NCBI RefSeq assembly: GCF_002027705.1
Contig: NZ_MBTG01000023.1
Span: forward strand, 1 to 64,000
Source: Paenibacillus ferrarius
Lineage (GTDB): Bacteria; Bacillota; Bacilli; Paenibacillales; NBRC-103111
Length of the DNA stretch: 64,000 nt
Reading direction: 5' to 3'
Position numbers and translations under genes: made by a program. The first letter of the stretch is position 1, and each line of letters starts with the position of its first letter. Below the pieces are notes generated by a model. That model saw nothing but the letters and a program-made list of their open reading frames with translations. It ran no database searches and had not been told where the DNA came from. Shown one piece after another: positions 34,324 through 42,563 of this stretch.

Positions 34324-34364
34324 AAAGGAGCTAAGCAGCTGTATCTGCTTGGCTCCTTTGTTTT
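34324..34364. terminator. Bidirectional terminator between convergent genes
   Basis: AAAGGAGCTAAGCAG (34324-34338) pairs with CTGCTTGGCTCCTTT (34345-34359) with one wobble, between the UMP kinase stop and the exporter permease stop. Confidence 0.8.
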
Positions 34365-34367
34365 GGC

Positions 34368-35183
34368 TTATGTCCGTCGCATATAGGCAATAACCGTGAT
34401 AGGCGCAAAAATCGCGACGATTACAGCTGCTCCGATAAGAGAAATCACGAGATCCCAACCTGCAGTCCCTGTATTGGCAAGCTCTCGGACAGCAGATACA
34501 AGGTGGGATATCGGGTTGATTTTAACGAACCATTGAAGCCAATTAGGCATAGTATCGACTGGCACGAACGCGTTGGAAAGAAACGTTAGCGGAAAGAGGA
34601 CAAGCATCGAGATGCCCTGAACACTTGAAGCCGTTCGAGCAATGACGCCAAAGAAAGCGAAAATCCAGCTAATGGCCCAGGAGCAGAAAATCACAAGTAC
34701 GGCGGCGATAGCAACGTGTCCCAAACCTCCTTCGGGCCGATAGCCCATGATGAAGCCCATGGAAAATGTCAGTACCGTTGCTATCGTATATCGGATGGTA
34801 TCTGCTAATAATGCACCTGCCAATGGCGCAATTCGTGCGATAGGCAAAGACTTGAATCGATCAAATACGCCTTTATCCATATCTTCACGCAATTGTACGC
34901 CAGTAACAATCGAGGTCGTAATGACCGTTTGCACAAGGATGCCTGGAATAATGACAGGCAAATAGCTCATCACGTCACCAGAGATCGCACCGCCAAAGAT
35001 ATAGGTAAACATCAAGGTGAAGATGATGGGCTGGAGCGTGACATCGAACAATTGTTCAGGTGTGCGACGAATCTTTAGAATTCCCCGATACGCCATGGTT
35101 AGTGAGTTGCGAACCGTTTGGCGAAAACTTGTGTGATTTCTCAGTTGCCTCTCGGCTCCTGGTTTAATGAAAGTACCACTCAT
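34368..35183 (-). CDS. ABC-2 type exporter permease (DrrB-like)
   Basis: A 271-residue membrane subunit with six hydrophobic segments. RTPEQLFDVTLQPIIFTLMF, LPVIIPGILVQTV and the downstream PLTFLSNAFVP segment match the daunorubicin-resistance DrrB type of ABC-2 permease. It should form an exporter with the adjacent ATPase; the substrate may be a hydrophobic drug or lipid. Its start overlaps the ATPase gene by four bases (ATGA). A TetR or GntR regulator, often seen beside such pairs, is absent here. Confidence 0.9.
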   Translation of the reverse strand: MSGTFIKPGAERQLRNHTSFRQTVRNSLTMAYRGILKIRRTPEQLFDVTLQPIIFTLMFTYIFGGAISGDVMSYLPVIIPGILVQTVITTSIVTGVQLREDMDKGVFDRFKSLPIARIAPLAGALLADTIRYTIATVLTFSMGFIMGYRPEGGLGHVAIAAVLVIFCSWAISWIFAFFGVIARTASSVQGISMLVLFPLTFLSNAFVPVDTMPNWLQWFVKINPISHLVSAVRELANTGTAGWDLVISLIGAAVIVAIFAPITVIAYMRRT

Positions 35184-36193
35184 CTTCGTGCCTCCTCTAA
35201 TGTCATTGATGCATCGTGCGCCGCTGTTTCATCCTTAACGCCTTGACCTGTTATGGTTAGAAAGACCTCATCGAGGGTCGGTTTCTGCACACTCATCTCA
35301 GCCAGGTGAATACCTGCTTCACGCAGAGAAATTAAGAGGTCGGTTACACGATCAGCATCGGACATTGGAGCCGTAATCTTCCCACCCGTTATGACCGCTT
35401 TGGCTTGGAGCACACGTTCAACGGTTTGACTGGCTTTGTCGATGTCATCAGGATTCTGTACACTTAATTGCAGCGATGAAGTACCTACTGAAGCTTTCAG
35501 TTCATCTACCGTGCCTTCAGCGACTACACGTCCTCGATCAATAACAGCAACCCGGTCGGCCAATTGATCTGCTTCCTCCAGATATTGTGTTGTTAGTAAG
35601 ATGGTTGACCCCGTCTTCACCAAACGGCGGATCGTTTCCCACATCTGTGAACGTGTACGCGGATCAAGTCCAGTCGTCGGTTCATCCAGAAAAATGAGGG
35701 GAGGCTGCGCAATAAGGCTCGCCGCGAGATCCAATCTGCGGCGCATGCCGCCGGAGAAATTTTTCAATGGCCGCTTTGCAGCCTCCGATAAACCAAATTC
35801 CTCAAGCAAATCCGCTGTCTTTTGTCGCGCTTCTACGCGTCCAAGCCCAAGCAGCCTTGAGAAAATCATCAAATTCTCAGTTGCACTGAGTGACTCGTCG
35901 ACCGATGCATACTGACCTGTTACCCCGATCAATTGGCGAACAATCTGTGACTCCTTCACAACATCATGCCCAAAGATGCGTGCAGAACCTGCATCGGGTC
36001 GAAGTAAAGTCGCCAGCATATTAATTGTAGTTGTTTTGCCAGCCCCATTCGGGCCAAGCACGCCATAAATCGAACCCGTAGGTACGTTCAAATCCACGCC
36101 ATCGACAGCACGATTTTCGCCAAACGTTTTGACAAGTCCGCTTGCTTCGACGGCCCATTTGGATTTGCTTTCAGTTCTGTTTGGAAGGTCCAC
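35180..36193 (-). CDS. ABC exporter ATPase (DrrA-like)
   Basis: A 337-residue ATPase with Walker A GPNGAGKT at 47-54, a Q-loop in GVTGQYAS, signature NFSGGMRRRLD and Walker B LIFLDEPTTGLD. The C-terminal ~100 residues (LSVQNPDDIDKAS ... PTLDEVFLTITG) match the DrrA tail domain that contacts the DrrB permease. GTG 36193 is preceded by GGAGG at seven nt. It is the first gene of the two-gene exporter operon. The AT-rich 36194-36327 upstream holds no other gene. Confidence 0.92.
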   Translation of the reverse strand: MDLPNRTESKSKWAVEASGLVKTFGENRAVDGVDLNVPTGSIYGVLGPNGAGKTTTINMLATLLRPDAGSARIFGHDVVKESQIVRQLIGVTGQYASVDESLSATENLMIFSRLLGLGRVEARQKTADLLEEFGLSEAAKRPLKNFSGGMRRRLDLAASLIAQPPLIFLDEPTTGLDPRTRSQMWETIRRLVKTGSTILLTTQYLEEADQLADRVAVIDRGRVVAEGTVDELKASVGTSSLQLSVQNPDDIDKASQTVERVLQAKAVITGGKITAPMSDADRVTDLLISLREAGIHLAEMSVQKPTLDEVFLTITGQGVKDETAAHDASMTLEEARR

Positions 36194-36286
36194 TACAATG
36201 CCTCCTTCAATATAATTATTATGGAAGGAGTGTAACTTACATTTATTAACTCAATATAAACAATGACAAGAATGCTGTGTATGTAG

Positions 36287-36312
36287 AGGAGCTCCCATAA
36301 GGAGACTCCTTT
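36287..36312 (-). terminator. Weak hairpin after a small gene
   Basis: AGGAG-x-TCC (36287-36295) pairs with GGA-x-ACTCCT (36301-36310) with an internal loop. On the minus strand it lies beyond the stop of the 62-codon gene, but no T-run follows. Confidence 0.3.
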
Positions 36313-36327
36313 GTTCCTGTTAATGAA

Positions 36328-36516
36328 TTAAATGGCGACGAATCTAATGATTCGAATACGGAGCAATCTTCTAAGGACGACGATTCCCCTAGCATTCATA
36401 AATCTAATAACAATGAAAGTGAGGCCTGTGGAAACAACTCGTCCATTAAAAACAGTTGTGGTTCCGTTGACATTTCGATAGACAATTCCATAGAAGTGAT
36501 TGAGCAACAAGGTCAT
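36328..36516 (-). CDS. Small basic hydrophobic protein, unknown
   Basis: A 62-residue reading frame (MTLLLNHFYGIVYRNVNGTT near the start) with a hydrophobic middle (GLTFIVIRFM) and a strikingly Arg/Ile/Val-rich tail (VLRRLLRIRIIRFV). ATG 36516 has AGGAAAGGA nine nt upstream; an ATG three codons earlier abuts that site. The tail could be a membrane-active amphipathic segment. I do not recognise it, and the frame could be accidental. Confidence 0.4.
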   Translation of the reverse strand: MTLLLNHFYGIVYRNVNGTTTVFNGRVVSTGLTFIVIRFMNARGIVVLRRLLRIRIIRFVAI

Positions 36517-36613
36517 TTTTATCATTCCTTTCCTACTGGGATACTTTAAGATATGTTGGAAATAGCTATTCTGCGCGGGCTGATTTAATAGATTCATATG
36601 TAAAAGAAACAAA

Positions 36614-36659
36614 AAAGAGGCCGCTCTCCAGGTTTTTAACCTTTTGAGTCAGCCTCTTT
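36614..36659 (-). terminator. Terminator of the double-GNAT gene
   Basis: AAAGAGGC (36614-36621) pairs with GCCTCTTT (36652-36659); on the minus strand six T residues follow. It lies 20 bp beyond the gene's stop. Confidence 0.8.
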
Positions 36660-36678
36660 CTATTGGAACACTTTTCGC

Positions 36679-37611
36679 CTAATGAAGTATCAGCTCGTAG
36701 TAGTCATTGGCATTCTTGGTTGTAAATCCACATGATTCATATAGGCCCAGCGCCTTTTCATTCTCTACGGATACCTCCAGCTTGATGTACGTCGCCTTAT
36801 CCATCTGTTGAAGCTCTGTAATCGTTTGACGAAGGATATGGCGCCCGTAGCCCTTGCCCCGAAACTCCGGCACTACACAAAAGCCATAAATGAATCCAGT
36901 CCCCTCTGCCTCAACCATCGCGCCTATCTTCCCAATAGGTTCTTTCTGCTCGCCAAGCTCCGCAATCCATGTCCGTTCTTTCTGACCTTCGATCGTCTGA
37001 CTGACGTAATCTCTAGTGTCCTGCTCTGTCATATTGAACCCCGACATATTGAGCTTCACCAGCAGCTCTACATCCTGCTTGTCTGCTAAGCGAATCGTAA
37101 TTTGCTCATCCGAAGCTGGAAGAGCAGCAGCGGCATGGCCCCGAAGCTCCATCACGTATTCCGAGAAGCTATACTGGGAACCCAGTTTCGCAAGGAAACT
37201 TTTCCCGCTCTCCGAGCCCCGTTCGTTGATGAAAATCAGCTTCGGTACCTGTCGATGCCGACACGTGTCTATCGCCGTTTGAACCAACTGACTGAAAATA
37301 CCCTGCCGCCGCGCGTCTGGATGCACCATCCCGCTAAGCTCTACTTCGGTCGATAGAAAGCTATATATAGCCAAGAAACCAACAATGCGGTCGTCCTGGT
37401 AAAATAAAAAGTCATTCGTCACGCCAACTGGACGATCCGTTAAAGTGCCCCAATTCAGCTTAATCTCGATGCCTTCTTGACGATTGCAAATCTCCCAAAG
37501 CTCCCGAACTTCCTCCAACTCCTGCGGCGAAAGACCGGCTCTTGGTACAATACCTTGTTTCAATAGATTGCCCTCCACTTGTTCAATGTTCTTCCTGCTG
37601 TCATTATACAT
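36679..37611 (-). CDS. Tandem GNAT acetyltransferase (two domains)
   Basis: A 310-residue protein with two consecutive GNAT folds. The first half has DRIVGFLAIYSF, then ELSGMVHPDARRQGIFSQLV (acetyl-CoA loop R-R-Q-G-I). The second has GTGFIYGFCVVPEFRGKGYG (loop R-G-K-G-Y-G) and VENEKALGLYESCGF. Double-GNAT proteins include mycothiol synthase MshD, but only the layout is shared, and Firmicutes do not make mycothiol. The substrate is unknown. ATG 37611 is preceded by GGAGGGAAGG. It is a single-gene unit divergent from the sigY-like operon. Confidence 0.88.
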   Translation of the reverse strand: MYNDSRKNIEQVEGNLLKQGIVPRAGLSPQELEEVRELWEICNRQEGIEIKLNWGTLTDRPVGVTNDFLFYQDDRIVGFLAIYSFLSTEVELSGMVHPDARRQGIFSQLVQTAIDTCRHRQVPKLIFINERGSESGKSFLAKLGSQYSFSEYVMELRGHAAAALPASDEQITIRLADKQDVELLVKLNMSGFNMTEQDTRDYVSQTIEGQKERTWIAELGEQKEPIGKIGAMVEAEGTGFIYGFCVVPEFRGKGYGRHILRQTITELQQMDKATYIKLEVSVENEKALGLYESCGFTTKNANDYYELILH

Positions 37612-37668
37612 GCCTTCCCTCCAAAGTGGTAAGCTAATAAATAATTAAACCTAAATTTTCGTCCGTTG

Positions 37669-37694
37669 TGAACGATTAGCCCGACCTATTCGTA
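37669..37694 (+). promoter_or_regulatory. ECF-type autoregulatory promoter of the sigY operon
   Basis: TGAAC at 37669-37673 and CGTA at 37691-37694 are separated by 17 nt. This is the TGAAC-n16/17-CGT pattern recognised by many Bacillus ECF sigma factors, including SigY. Start of transcription near 37700 would give a 20-nt leader that contains the ribosome binding site. Confidence 0.65.
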
Positions 37695-37719
37695 TTATCT
37701 AGGAATTCAGACAGAGAGG

Positions 37720-38250
37720 ATGATTCGACCCTTGGAAGAGCACGTACTCATTCGTCAGGCCATGCTGGGAGATCATGCTGCTCTGTCCCAGCTGCTGCAG
37801 CAGCATTATGACTTTGTATACAAATATTTGCTGAAGATTACACTCAATCCCGTGATGGCTGAGGACATCACCCAGGAAACCATGATGAAATGCATAGAGA
37901 AAATAAAACTTTATCAGGAGAAATCCTCCAAGTTTTCCTCTTGGCTCATGACCATCGCCACCCGCCTGTACATTGATCAAGCCAGGCGCCGCAAACGGGA
38001 GAAACTCTGGCAGGAGCAGCAGCAAAACTTGCGCCAGATGCAGTGGCAGGCAGGAAATCAAAACGAGGATTGGCCGGATGTCCTCAATGCTTTGACCGAA
38101 CTACCTGAGGATAGCCGCATCCCGCTTATTCTTAAGCATTATTACGGCTACACCTATGAGGAAATCGGCCAAATCCTCTCCATAGCGGAGGGTACCGCCA
38201 AATCAAGGGTGCATCATGCATTGAAACACTTACGAAAGGAGCTGGCGTAG
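37720..38250 (+). CDS. sigY: ECF sigma factor, SigY-like
   Basis: A 176-residue ECF sigma factor. Region 2 has KYLLKITLNPVMAEDITQET, then KSSKFSSWLMTIATRLYIDQ; region 4 has LPEDSRIPLILKHYYGYTYEEIGQ followed by the recognition helix AEGTAKSRVHHALKHLRK. Wording and gene order (sigma, YxlC, YxlD) match Bacillus SigY. ATG 37720 directly follows AGAGAGG, which is too close; TTG 37732 is an equally plausible start 11 nt from it. The ECF promoter upstream indicates positive autoregulation, held in check by the next two gene products. Confidence 0.88.
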   Translation: MIRPLEEHVLIRQAMLGDHAALSQLLQQHYDFVYKYLLKITLNPVMAEDITQETMMKCIEKIKLYQEKSSKFSSWLMTIATRLYIDQARRRKREKLWQEQQQNLRQMQWQAGNQNEDWPDVLNALTELPEDSRIPLILKHYYGYTYEEIGQILSIAEGTAKSRVHHALKHLRKELA

Positions 38251-38643
38251 ATGGATGAGGATCGCAAGACGCCGCGGCGAAGTGAGCCGGAGCGTGGACG
38301 GAATGAGGAGCAGCTTGCAAAGCTGCAAAGTGAGCAAGAGGATGAACAAACGATTCACTCCCTGCAAGAGGGTCTTCGCACCATGGATCGTTTATTCTCT
38401 CCATCTACGCCTAGTTCCGCTTGGTACGAGCAGCGAATTGCTGAAACACACAAGAAACAGCGTCTAAGGCTGCTTCGTGATTTACTTACATTATGGTTAG
38501 GAGCTTTGACCATTCTATACCTTTTATATGCTATTGCAACTTCTCAGCCGTTGGCTTTTCTTTCCCTGCAAGCTGCAGCAGTTATTGTTCCTATAGCTTG
38601 GCTACTTTTACGAAAGCGGGTGGATTTACATGAAGAATCCTAA
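38251..38643 (+). CDS. yxlC: YxlC-like membrane anti-sigma factor
   Basis: A 130-residue protein: a charged N-terminal half (EQLAKLQSEQEDEQTIHSLQ) and two hydrophobic segments near residues 78-96 and 102-120. This layout and its position directly behind an ECF sigma gene match YxlC, which with YxlD restrains SigY. The start ATG directly follows the sigma stop codon (TAGATG), with AAAGGAG nine nt upstream. It overlaps the next gene by 14 bp. Confidence 0.78.
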   Translation: MDEDRKTPRRSEPERGRNEEQLAKLQSEQEDEQTIHSLQEGLRTMDRLFSPSTPSSAWYEQRIAETHKKQRLRLLRDLLTLWLGALTILYLLYAIATSQPLAFLSLQAAAVIVPIAWLLLRKRVDLHEES

Positions 38644-38851
38644 TTGGGATGCATTGCCCCTATGGGCTTGGATTGGCATAGCAATCCTGCTGCTTGTGCA
38701 AAGCACATGGCTGTTCGTTGATGCGCGCAAGCGCAGCGCCCGCTATCCCTGGTTCTGGGGGATTTGGGGCATCATCCAAGCACCTACGCCTCTGATTATC
38801 TACCTGTTTGCTGTACGCAAGATTCATCGTCGTTGGTTCCGCAAGGCTTAA
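38630..38851 (+). CDS. yxlD: YxlD-like small membrane protein, negative regulator of SigY
   Basis: A 73-residue protein with two hydrophobic helices. It has the pattern LLLVQSTWLFVDARKRSARY followed by WFWGIWGIIQAPTPLIIYL, as in YxlD and other phospholipase D-type N-terminal membrane domains. In Bacillus, YxlC and YxlD together act against SigY at the membrane. ATG 38630 has GGTGGA upstream and overlaps yxlC. The yxlEFG genes that follow in Bacillus subtilis are not present here. Confidence 0.78.
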   Translation: MKNPNWDALPLWAWIGIAILLLVQSTWLFVDARKRSARYPWFWGIWGIIQAPTPLIIYLFAVRKIHRRWFRKA

Positions 38852-38925
38852 TCCGTTTGGTGTATCTTTAAGTGAGATTTTGCTCACGCTGGCAGATTTC
38901 CTCAGACACGTCCGTAAACATCGCC

Positions 38926-39123
38926 GAATTCCTGCAAATATGCATCCTTTTCGACTTGAGAATAAGCTAAATAGTGAAATTCCTGCAAATATGCATCCTT
39001 TCGAAACCTTTTTTCGATTGCAGGATGAAAAATCTTAAAAAGCCTGCACAATCGCAGGCTTTCTGATGTTTTCACACGATTTGGTCGAAAAAGCCTGCAC
39101 TTATGCAGGTATTTCAAAATCGG
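38926..39123 (-). repeat. Four-core palindromic repeat, copy C
   Basis: CCTGC cores start at 38931, 38982, 39043 and 39094 (spacings 51, 61, 51). The first two are half-sites CCTGCAAATATGCATCC, the last two near-hairpins (CCTGC-n6-GCAGG). Orientation is as in copy A. It fills most of the 38852-39205 gap, where no gene is visible. Confidence 0.9.
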
Positions 39124-39205
39124 TGAGCCACGGAGAAAACCGAGAGTAGATACAAAATTGAGCATCGCCATTATCGGGGCATGAATTGTGAAGGATACCA
39201 AAAAC

Positions 39206-39241
39206 AAAGGAGCTAAGCGCAAAAAGTCGCTTAGCTCCTTT
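39206..39241. terminator. Terminator of the GNAT/nitrilase run
   Basis: AAAGGAGCTAAGCG (39206-39219) pairs perfectly with CGCTTAGCTCCTTT (39228-39241), 21 bp beyond the GNAT stop on the minus strand. Confidence 0.8.
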
Positions 39242-39261
39242 CAACCGTTTAAAATAAACTC

Positions 39262-39933
39262 CTACAGCGGATAAAGCGCCAAGGCTGTTCGCTGCCCCAG
39301 TCCCGCGACCATGTCATGCCAAGCCTGCGGCTTATTGGCTAGAATGGCATAGTAGCCTTTCAGAAACTTCTCAACGATAGCCGCGTCGAGCGCTGGCATA
39401 TCCTCATCCGTTGGCAGGAAGCAAAGATCCAGCTCTTCCACGGCTTCGCCATTGTTCTCCCAAGACGGATGAACATAAGGGAAATCAATCCGCTTATATC
39501 CCAGATGCGACAATACCTCACGTCGCACATAGGGGTCCATCGGCTTCACACCGCCAAAGGCATGTCCCTCAATCCGATAAGGATCGTAGATTTCGGCGAA
39601 CATTCCGAGCATCGGCTTACCCGAATTGACGGCCAAAGCCTCCAAATCCGCCCATCTTTTCCGTGCCAGAAACCGGCCGATCCCAAGCCCCGCTTGACCG
39701 ATAATCGTGAAATCCGTCATCGCTACCTGAAGATCATCATAGTAACGGTACTCCGTCGCACCTACTACTTTTCCTTCATGCACAGCTACGAACACACGAA
39801 TTCCCGGGTCCTCCAAGGGCTCTTTCCATAAAGCGTATTCCAGTACCTCTTCCGGAGGAAACACCTCCTTCATCAAATCATGCATCGCTCGAAATAAAGG
39901 ATTATCAATACTTGTTATGCGTATGTATTCCAT
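39262..39933 (-). CDS. GNAT-like acetyltransferase, last gene of the nitrilase cluster
   Basis: A 223-residue protein with an N-terminal GNAT-like pattern: a MKEVFPPEE segment, then FVAVHEGKVVGATEYRYYDD and IIGQAGLGIGRFLARKRWAD in place of a standard acetyl-CoA loop. The second half (GMFAEIYDPYRIEGHAFGG, then HPSWENNGEAVEEL) is unlike common GNATs. The start ATG lies one base beyond the stop of the upstream GNAT gene, so the two are coupled. Substrate unknown. Confidence 0.72.
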   Translation of the reverse strand: MEYIRITSIDNPLFRAMHDLMKEVFPPEEVLEYALWKEPLEDPGIRVFVAVHEGKVVGATEYRYYDDLQVAMTDFTIIGQAGLGIGRFLARKRWADLEALAVNSGKPMLGMFAEIYDPYRIEGHAFGGVKPMDPYVRREVLSHLGYKRIDFPYVHPSWENNGEAVEELDLCFLPTDEDMPALDAAIVEKFLKGYYAILANKPQAWHDMVAGLGQRTALALYPL

Positions 39934-39934
39934 T

Positions 39935-40654
39935 TTATCTTGTCACTCCTTCCATTTGGTCAACACTTCTCCGAAACGGGTTCCGCCATTCCATCAAAAG
40001 CGCATAGTTCAGCGACTCCTCATCTTCTAAATAGTTCGGCACCACCTGTACAGGAGTCCTCCCGCAGCGCAGCAAAAAAGTAATAACAGGGTCCTTCAAC
40101 GCACCCTCCATCACAGCGCTCACATACTCTTCCGCAAGCATCGTATCGGAATGCCGATGATAGCCCGGCATCCGCCCGCCACCAAGCAGCCTTTCTAGGC
40201 CAAGATGCACAACTACTTCATACATGGACTGCATCATCCACTTGCCAAGCCCAAACTTACGGAAATTAGGGCGAATACAGATGTCCACAATGTAGAGAGT
40301 GTCGCCATCAGGACGATGCGTACGGATATACCCATTGTCCGTTATGGCAGACCAGCTATGATCAGCCGCATGGCCATTTTCATAATTAACGCGAAGACCT
40401 GTGATGGACCCGACGATCTCGCCTGCTACTTCTACACAAAGCGCTCCTTCAGGAAATCGGTTGATATGCTCAGCCAACTGTTCTTCGTTCCACCAAAGCT
40501 CAGAGGGAAACGGAGGAGGAAAGCTTTCCTGCTGCACATGAATAAGCGCTTGAAAGTCTTCTCTGCCATACGTGCGAATTACAGCCTCAATTGGCTTGTC
40601 TCCGTCGAACACGTACATCTTTTTCATATAAAATCGCGGTGATGCTTCATTCAT
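39935..40654 (-). CDS. GNAT acetyltransferase equivalent to the N-terminal half of YhcX
   Basis: A 239-residue acetyltransferase. FPEGALCVEVAGEIVGSITG, then the DHSWSAITDNGYI and IVDICIRPNFRKFGLGKWMM blocks and PNYLEDEESLNYALLMEWRN closely follow the N-terminal acetyltransferase half of Bacillus YhcX, where it is fused to a nitrilase-type amidohydrolase. Here it is a separate gene, 30 bp downstream of the nitrilase gene, in reversed domain order. ATG 40654 follows GGGGGAG by 9 nt. Acceptor unknown. Confidence 0.82.
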   Translation of the reverse strand: MNEASPRFYMKKMYVFDGDKPIEAVIRTYGREDFQALIHVQQESFPPPFPSELWWNEEQLAEHINRFPEGALCVEVAGEIVGSITGLRVNYENGHAADHSWSAITDNGYIRTHRPDGDTLYIVDICIRPNFRKFGLGKWMMQSMYEVVVHLGLERLLGGGRMPGYHRHSDTMLAEEYVSAVMEGALKDPVITFLLRCGRTPVQVVPNYLEDEESLNYALLMEWRNPFRRSVDQMEGVTR

Positions 40655-40684
40655 TACGCTAAGCTCCCCCCTAGGCTTGCCGCT

Positions 40685-41545
40685 TTAAGACCAATCCGTA
40701 TACAGGTCTGTTCGGCGATCACGCCACGTGGTAACGGAACCTTTTTCCCGAACAATGGTTAGGAGGTCCAAATCCAGATCAGCTGTGACCACCATGTCAC
40801 CGTTAATTTCGCCTTCAACGAGAATGCCTTTGGGTGGAAAAGGCACATCATTAGGTGTAATCACCGCAGCTTGCCCGAAATTGCCTCTCATAAAATCAAC
40901 CGTAGGCAACGATCCCACCGTCCCCGTCGTTACCACGTAGATTTGGTTCTCAATCGTCCTCGCATGACAGGTATACCGTACACGATGGAATCCATGCCGA
41001 TCATCTGTACACGAAGGGGCAAATAAAACATCTGCTCCGCGGGCTCTTGCCATCCGCACGATTTCGGGAAATTCTACATCATAGCAGACCAGAATGGCAA
41101 TCCGCCCTTTATCCGTATCAAAAACCTGCAAGGAATCCCCTGCGCCCATATTCCATTCTTTGATCTCCGGCGGCGTGATGTGCAGTTTCTTCTGCTCCCC
41201 AACCCTTCCGTCCGGGTAGAACAAATGCGCGGTATTATACAGCTTGCCCTCTTCTGAGGTAATGTGAGTGCCACCGATCAAGTGCATACCCGTTTGCTTG
41301 GCCAATCCTTGAAAAAGCGAACGGTAAGCCTCTGTATAAGAAGGCAGCACCTCAATCGACAAAGCCTTTCCATTCTCATCACCGATGGACATTAGTTGTG
41401 TTGTAAACAACTCCGGAAACAGGACAAAATCCGCCTCAAACTCCTGAGCTATCTTCACATAATGCTCCACCTGCGCAGCAAACTCATCGAAACTATGTAT
41501 CGTGTGCAAATGATACTGCACCGCTGAAACTCGCATTTTCAACAA
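40685..41545 (-). CDS. Nitrilase-family carbon-nitrogen hydrolase, equivalent to the C-terminal half of YhcX
   Basis: A 286-residue amidase-type enzyme with the catalytic triad of the nitrilase superfamily: Glu in FPELF (residue 45), Lys in KKLHITPPE, and Cys in LVCYDVEFPE. The last segment (REKGSVTTWRDRRTDLY) matches the end of YhcX. It should hydrolyse an amide; the natural substrate of this branch is unknown. TTG 41545 fits the GGGGAG site at six nt; ATG 41536 is the natural homologous start but sits about 15 nt from it. First gene of the nitrilase-GNAT-GNAT run. Confidence 0.88.
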   Translation of the reverse strand: MLKMRVSAVQYHLHTIHSFDEFAAQVEHYVKIAQEFEADFVLFPELFTTQLMSIGDENGKALSIEVLPSYTEAYRSLFQGLAKQTGMHLIGGTHITSEEGKLYNTAHLFYPDGRVGEQKKLHITPPEIKEWNMGAGDSLQVFDTDKGRIAILVCYDVEFPEIVRMARARGADVLFAPSCTDDRHGFHRVRYTCHARTIENQIYVVTTGTVGSLPTVDFMRGNFGQAAVITPNDVPFPPKGILVEGEINGDMVVTADLDLDLLTIVREKGSVTTWRDRRTDLYTDWS

Positions 41546-41573
41546 CCATCTCTCCCCATCTCATGAAATTCAT

Positions 41574-42563
41574 TTACAAACGGACGAGCACTCTTCCTCT
41601 GACTTTTCCGTTCAAAACCTCATCTGCAGCATCACCAATGCCCGTCAGGTTTACCTCTTTATATACTGTCCGCTCTAGCAGCGGCGGTTTCAGATCCCTC
41701 GCGATGCGCTCCCAGAGTAGTCTGCGAATTGGCATCGGACAGTATACCGAGTCAATTCCCATTATGTTCACGCCTCGCAGTATAAAAGGATACACGGACG
41801 CCGCGAACTCGCCACCGCCCGTTAAGCCGCTAAGCGCCACCGAACCGCCGTATTGCATTCGACTTAGCACATAGGAGAGCGAATCACCTCCAACAGGATC
41901 GACAGCGCCGGCCCAATACTCCTTGTTCAGCGGCTTCTGAACAGCCGGAGAAAGCTCCTCACGAGACAGCACGCGCCTCGCGCCTAGCTCAAGCAAATAC
42001 GCATGATCAGCCGATTTCCCCGTGCTCGCTTCGACTTCATAACCAAGCCCAGCCAGCATGGCTACGCTGTTGCTGCCCACACCGCCGGTTGCGCCGCGAA
42101 CCAGCACAGGTCCTTGGGCACGGCTTAGCCCATTCTCCTCCATCCGCAGGATGGAAAGGGCCGCCGTAAAGCCGGCCGTTCCGAGAATCATTGCCTCGCG
42201 ATGAGTAAGCCCTTTCGGCAGCGGCACAACCCAATCGGCCGGCACCCGTGCATACGAGCTGAACCCTCCGAAGCGCCCCGTTCCCAGCTCATAGCTCGTC
42301 ACAAGCACCTCGTCACCTTCCTTGTACCGACCATCAGCCGAAGCGACCACCGTCCCCGCCAAATCAATGCCAGGTACCATCGGATAAGCTCGCACAACAC
42401 GCCCCGTCGGAGAGCAAGCCAGCGCATCTTTATAATTAATTCCGGAGTAGGCAACGCGAATTGTAACTTCTCCTGCCGGTAAGTCCTCAATATGCATTTC
42501 CTTCATACCGCTAGAAAATTGCTCCGCCGAACGGTCTACCACCCATGCCTGAAAACTATCCAT
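41574..42563 (-). CDS. Zinc-independent quinone oxidoreductase, YhdH/AcuI type
   Basis: A 329-residue medium-chain dehydrogenase/reductase without the structural or catalytic zinc ligands. Features: GINYKDALA, PGIDLAGTV, the NADPH loop VRGATGGVGSNSVAML, SGLTGGGEFAASVYPFILRG and C-terminal GKVRGRVLVRL, all typical of the YhdH/YhfP group that includes acrylyl-CoA reductase AcuI. NADPH-dependent reduction of an enoyl or quinone substrate is expected. ATG 42563 has GGAGG six nt upstream; open reading eight codons further 5' lacks a site. It lies 28 bp ahead of the nitrilase gene and may head that operon. Confidence 0.88.
   Translation of the reverse strand: MDSFQAWVVDRSAEQFSSGMKEMHIEDLPAGEVTIRVAYSGINYKDALACSPTGRVVRAYPMVPGIDLAGTVVASADGRYKEGDEVLVTSYELGTGRFGGFSSYARVPADWVVPLPKGLTHREAMILGTAGFTAALSILRMEENGLSRAQGPVLVRGATGGVGSNSVAMLAGLGYEVEASTGKSADHAYLLELGARRVLSREELSPAVQKPLNKEYWAGAVDPVGGDSLSYVLSRMQYGGSVALSGLTGGGEFAASVYPFILRGVNIMGIDSVYCPMPIRRLLWERIARDLKPPLLERTVYKEVNLTGIGDAADEVLNGKVRGRVLVRL

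Noticed and set aside
39262..39933. Reading the coupled GNAT-like gene as a frame-shifted part of the upstream GNAT
   Set aside because: It has its own start and a complete, different domain pattern; the two overlap only at the coupling point.
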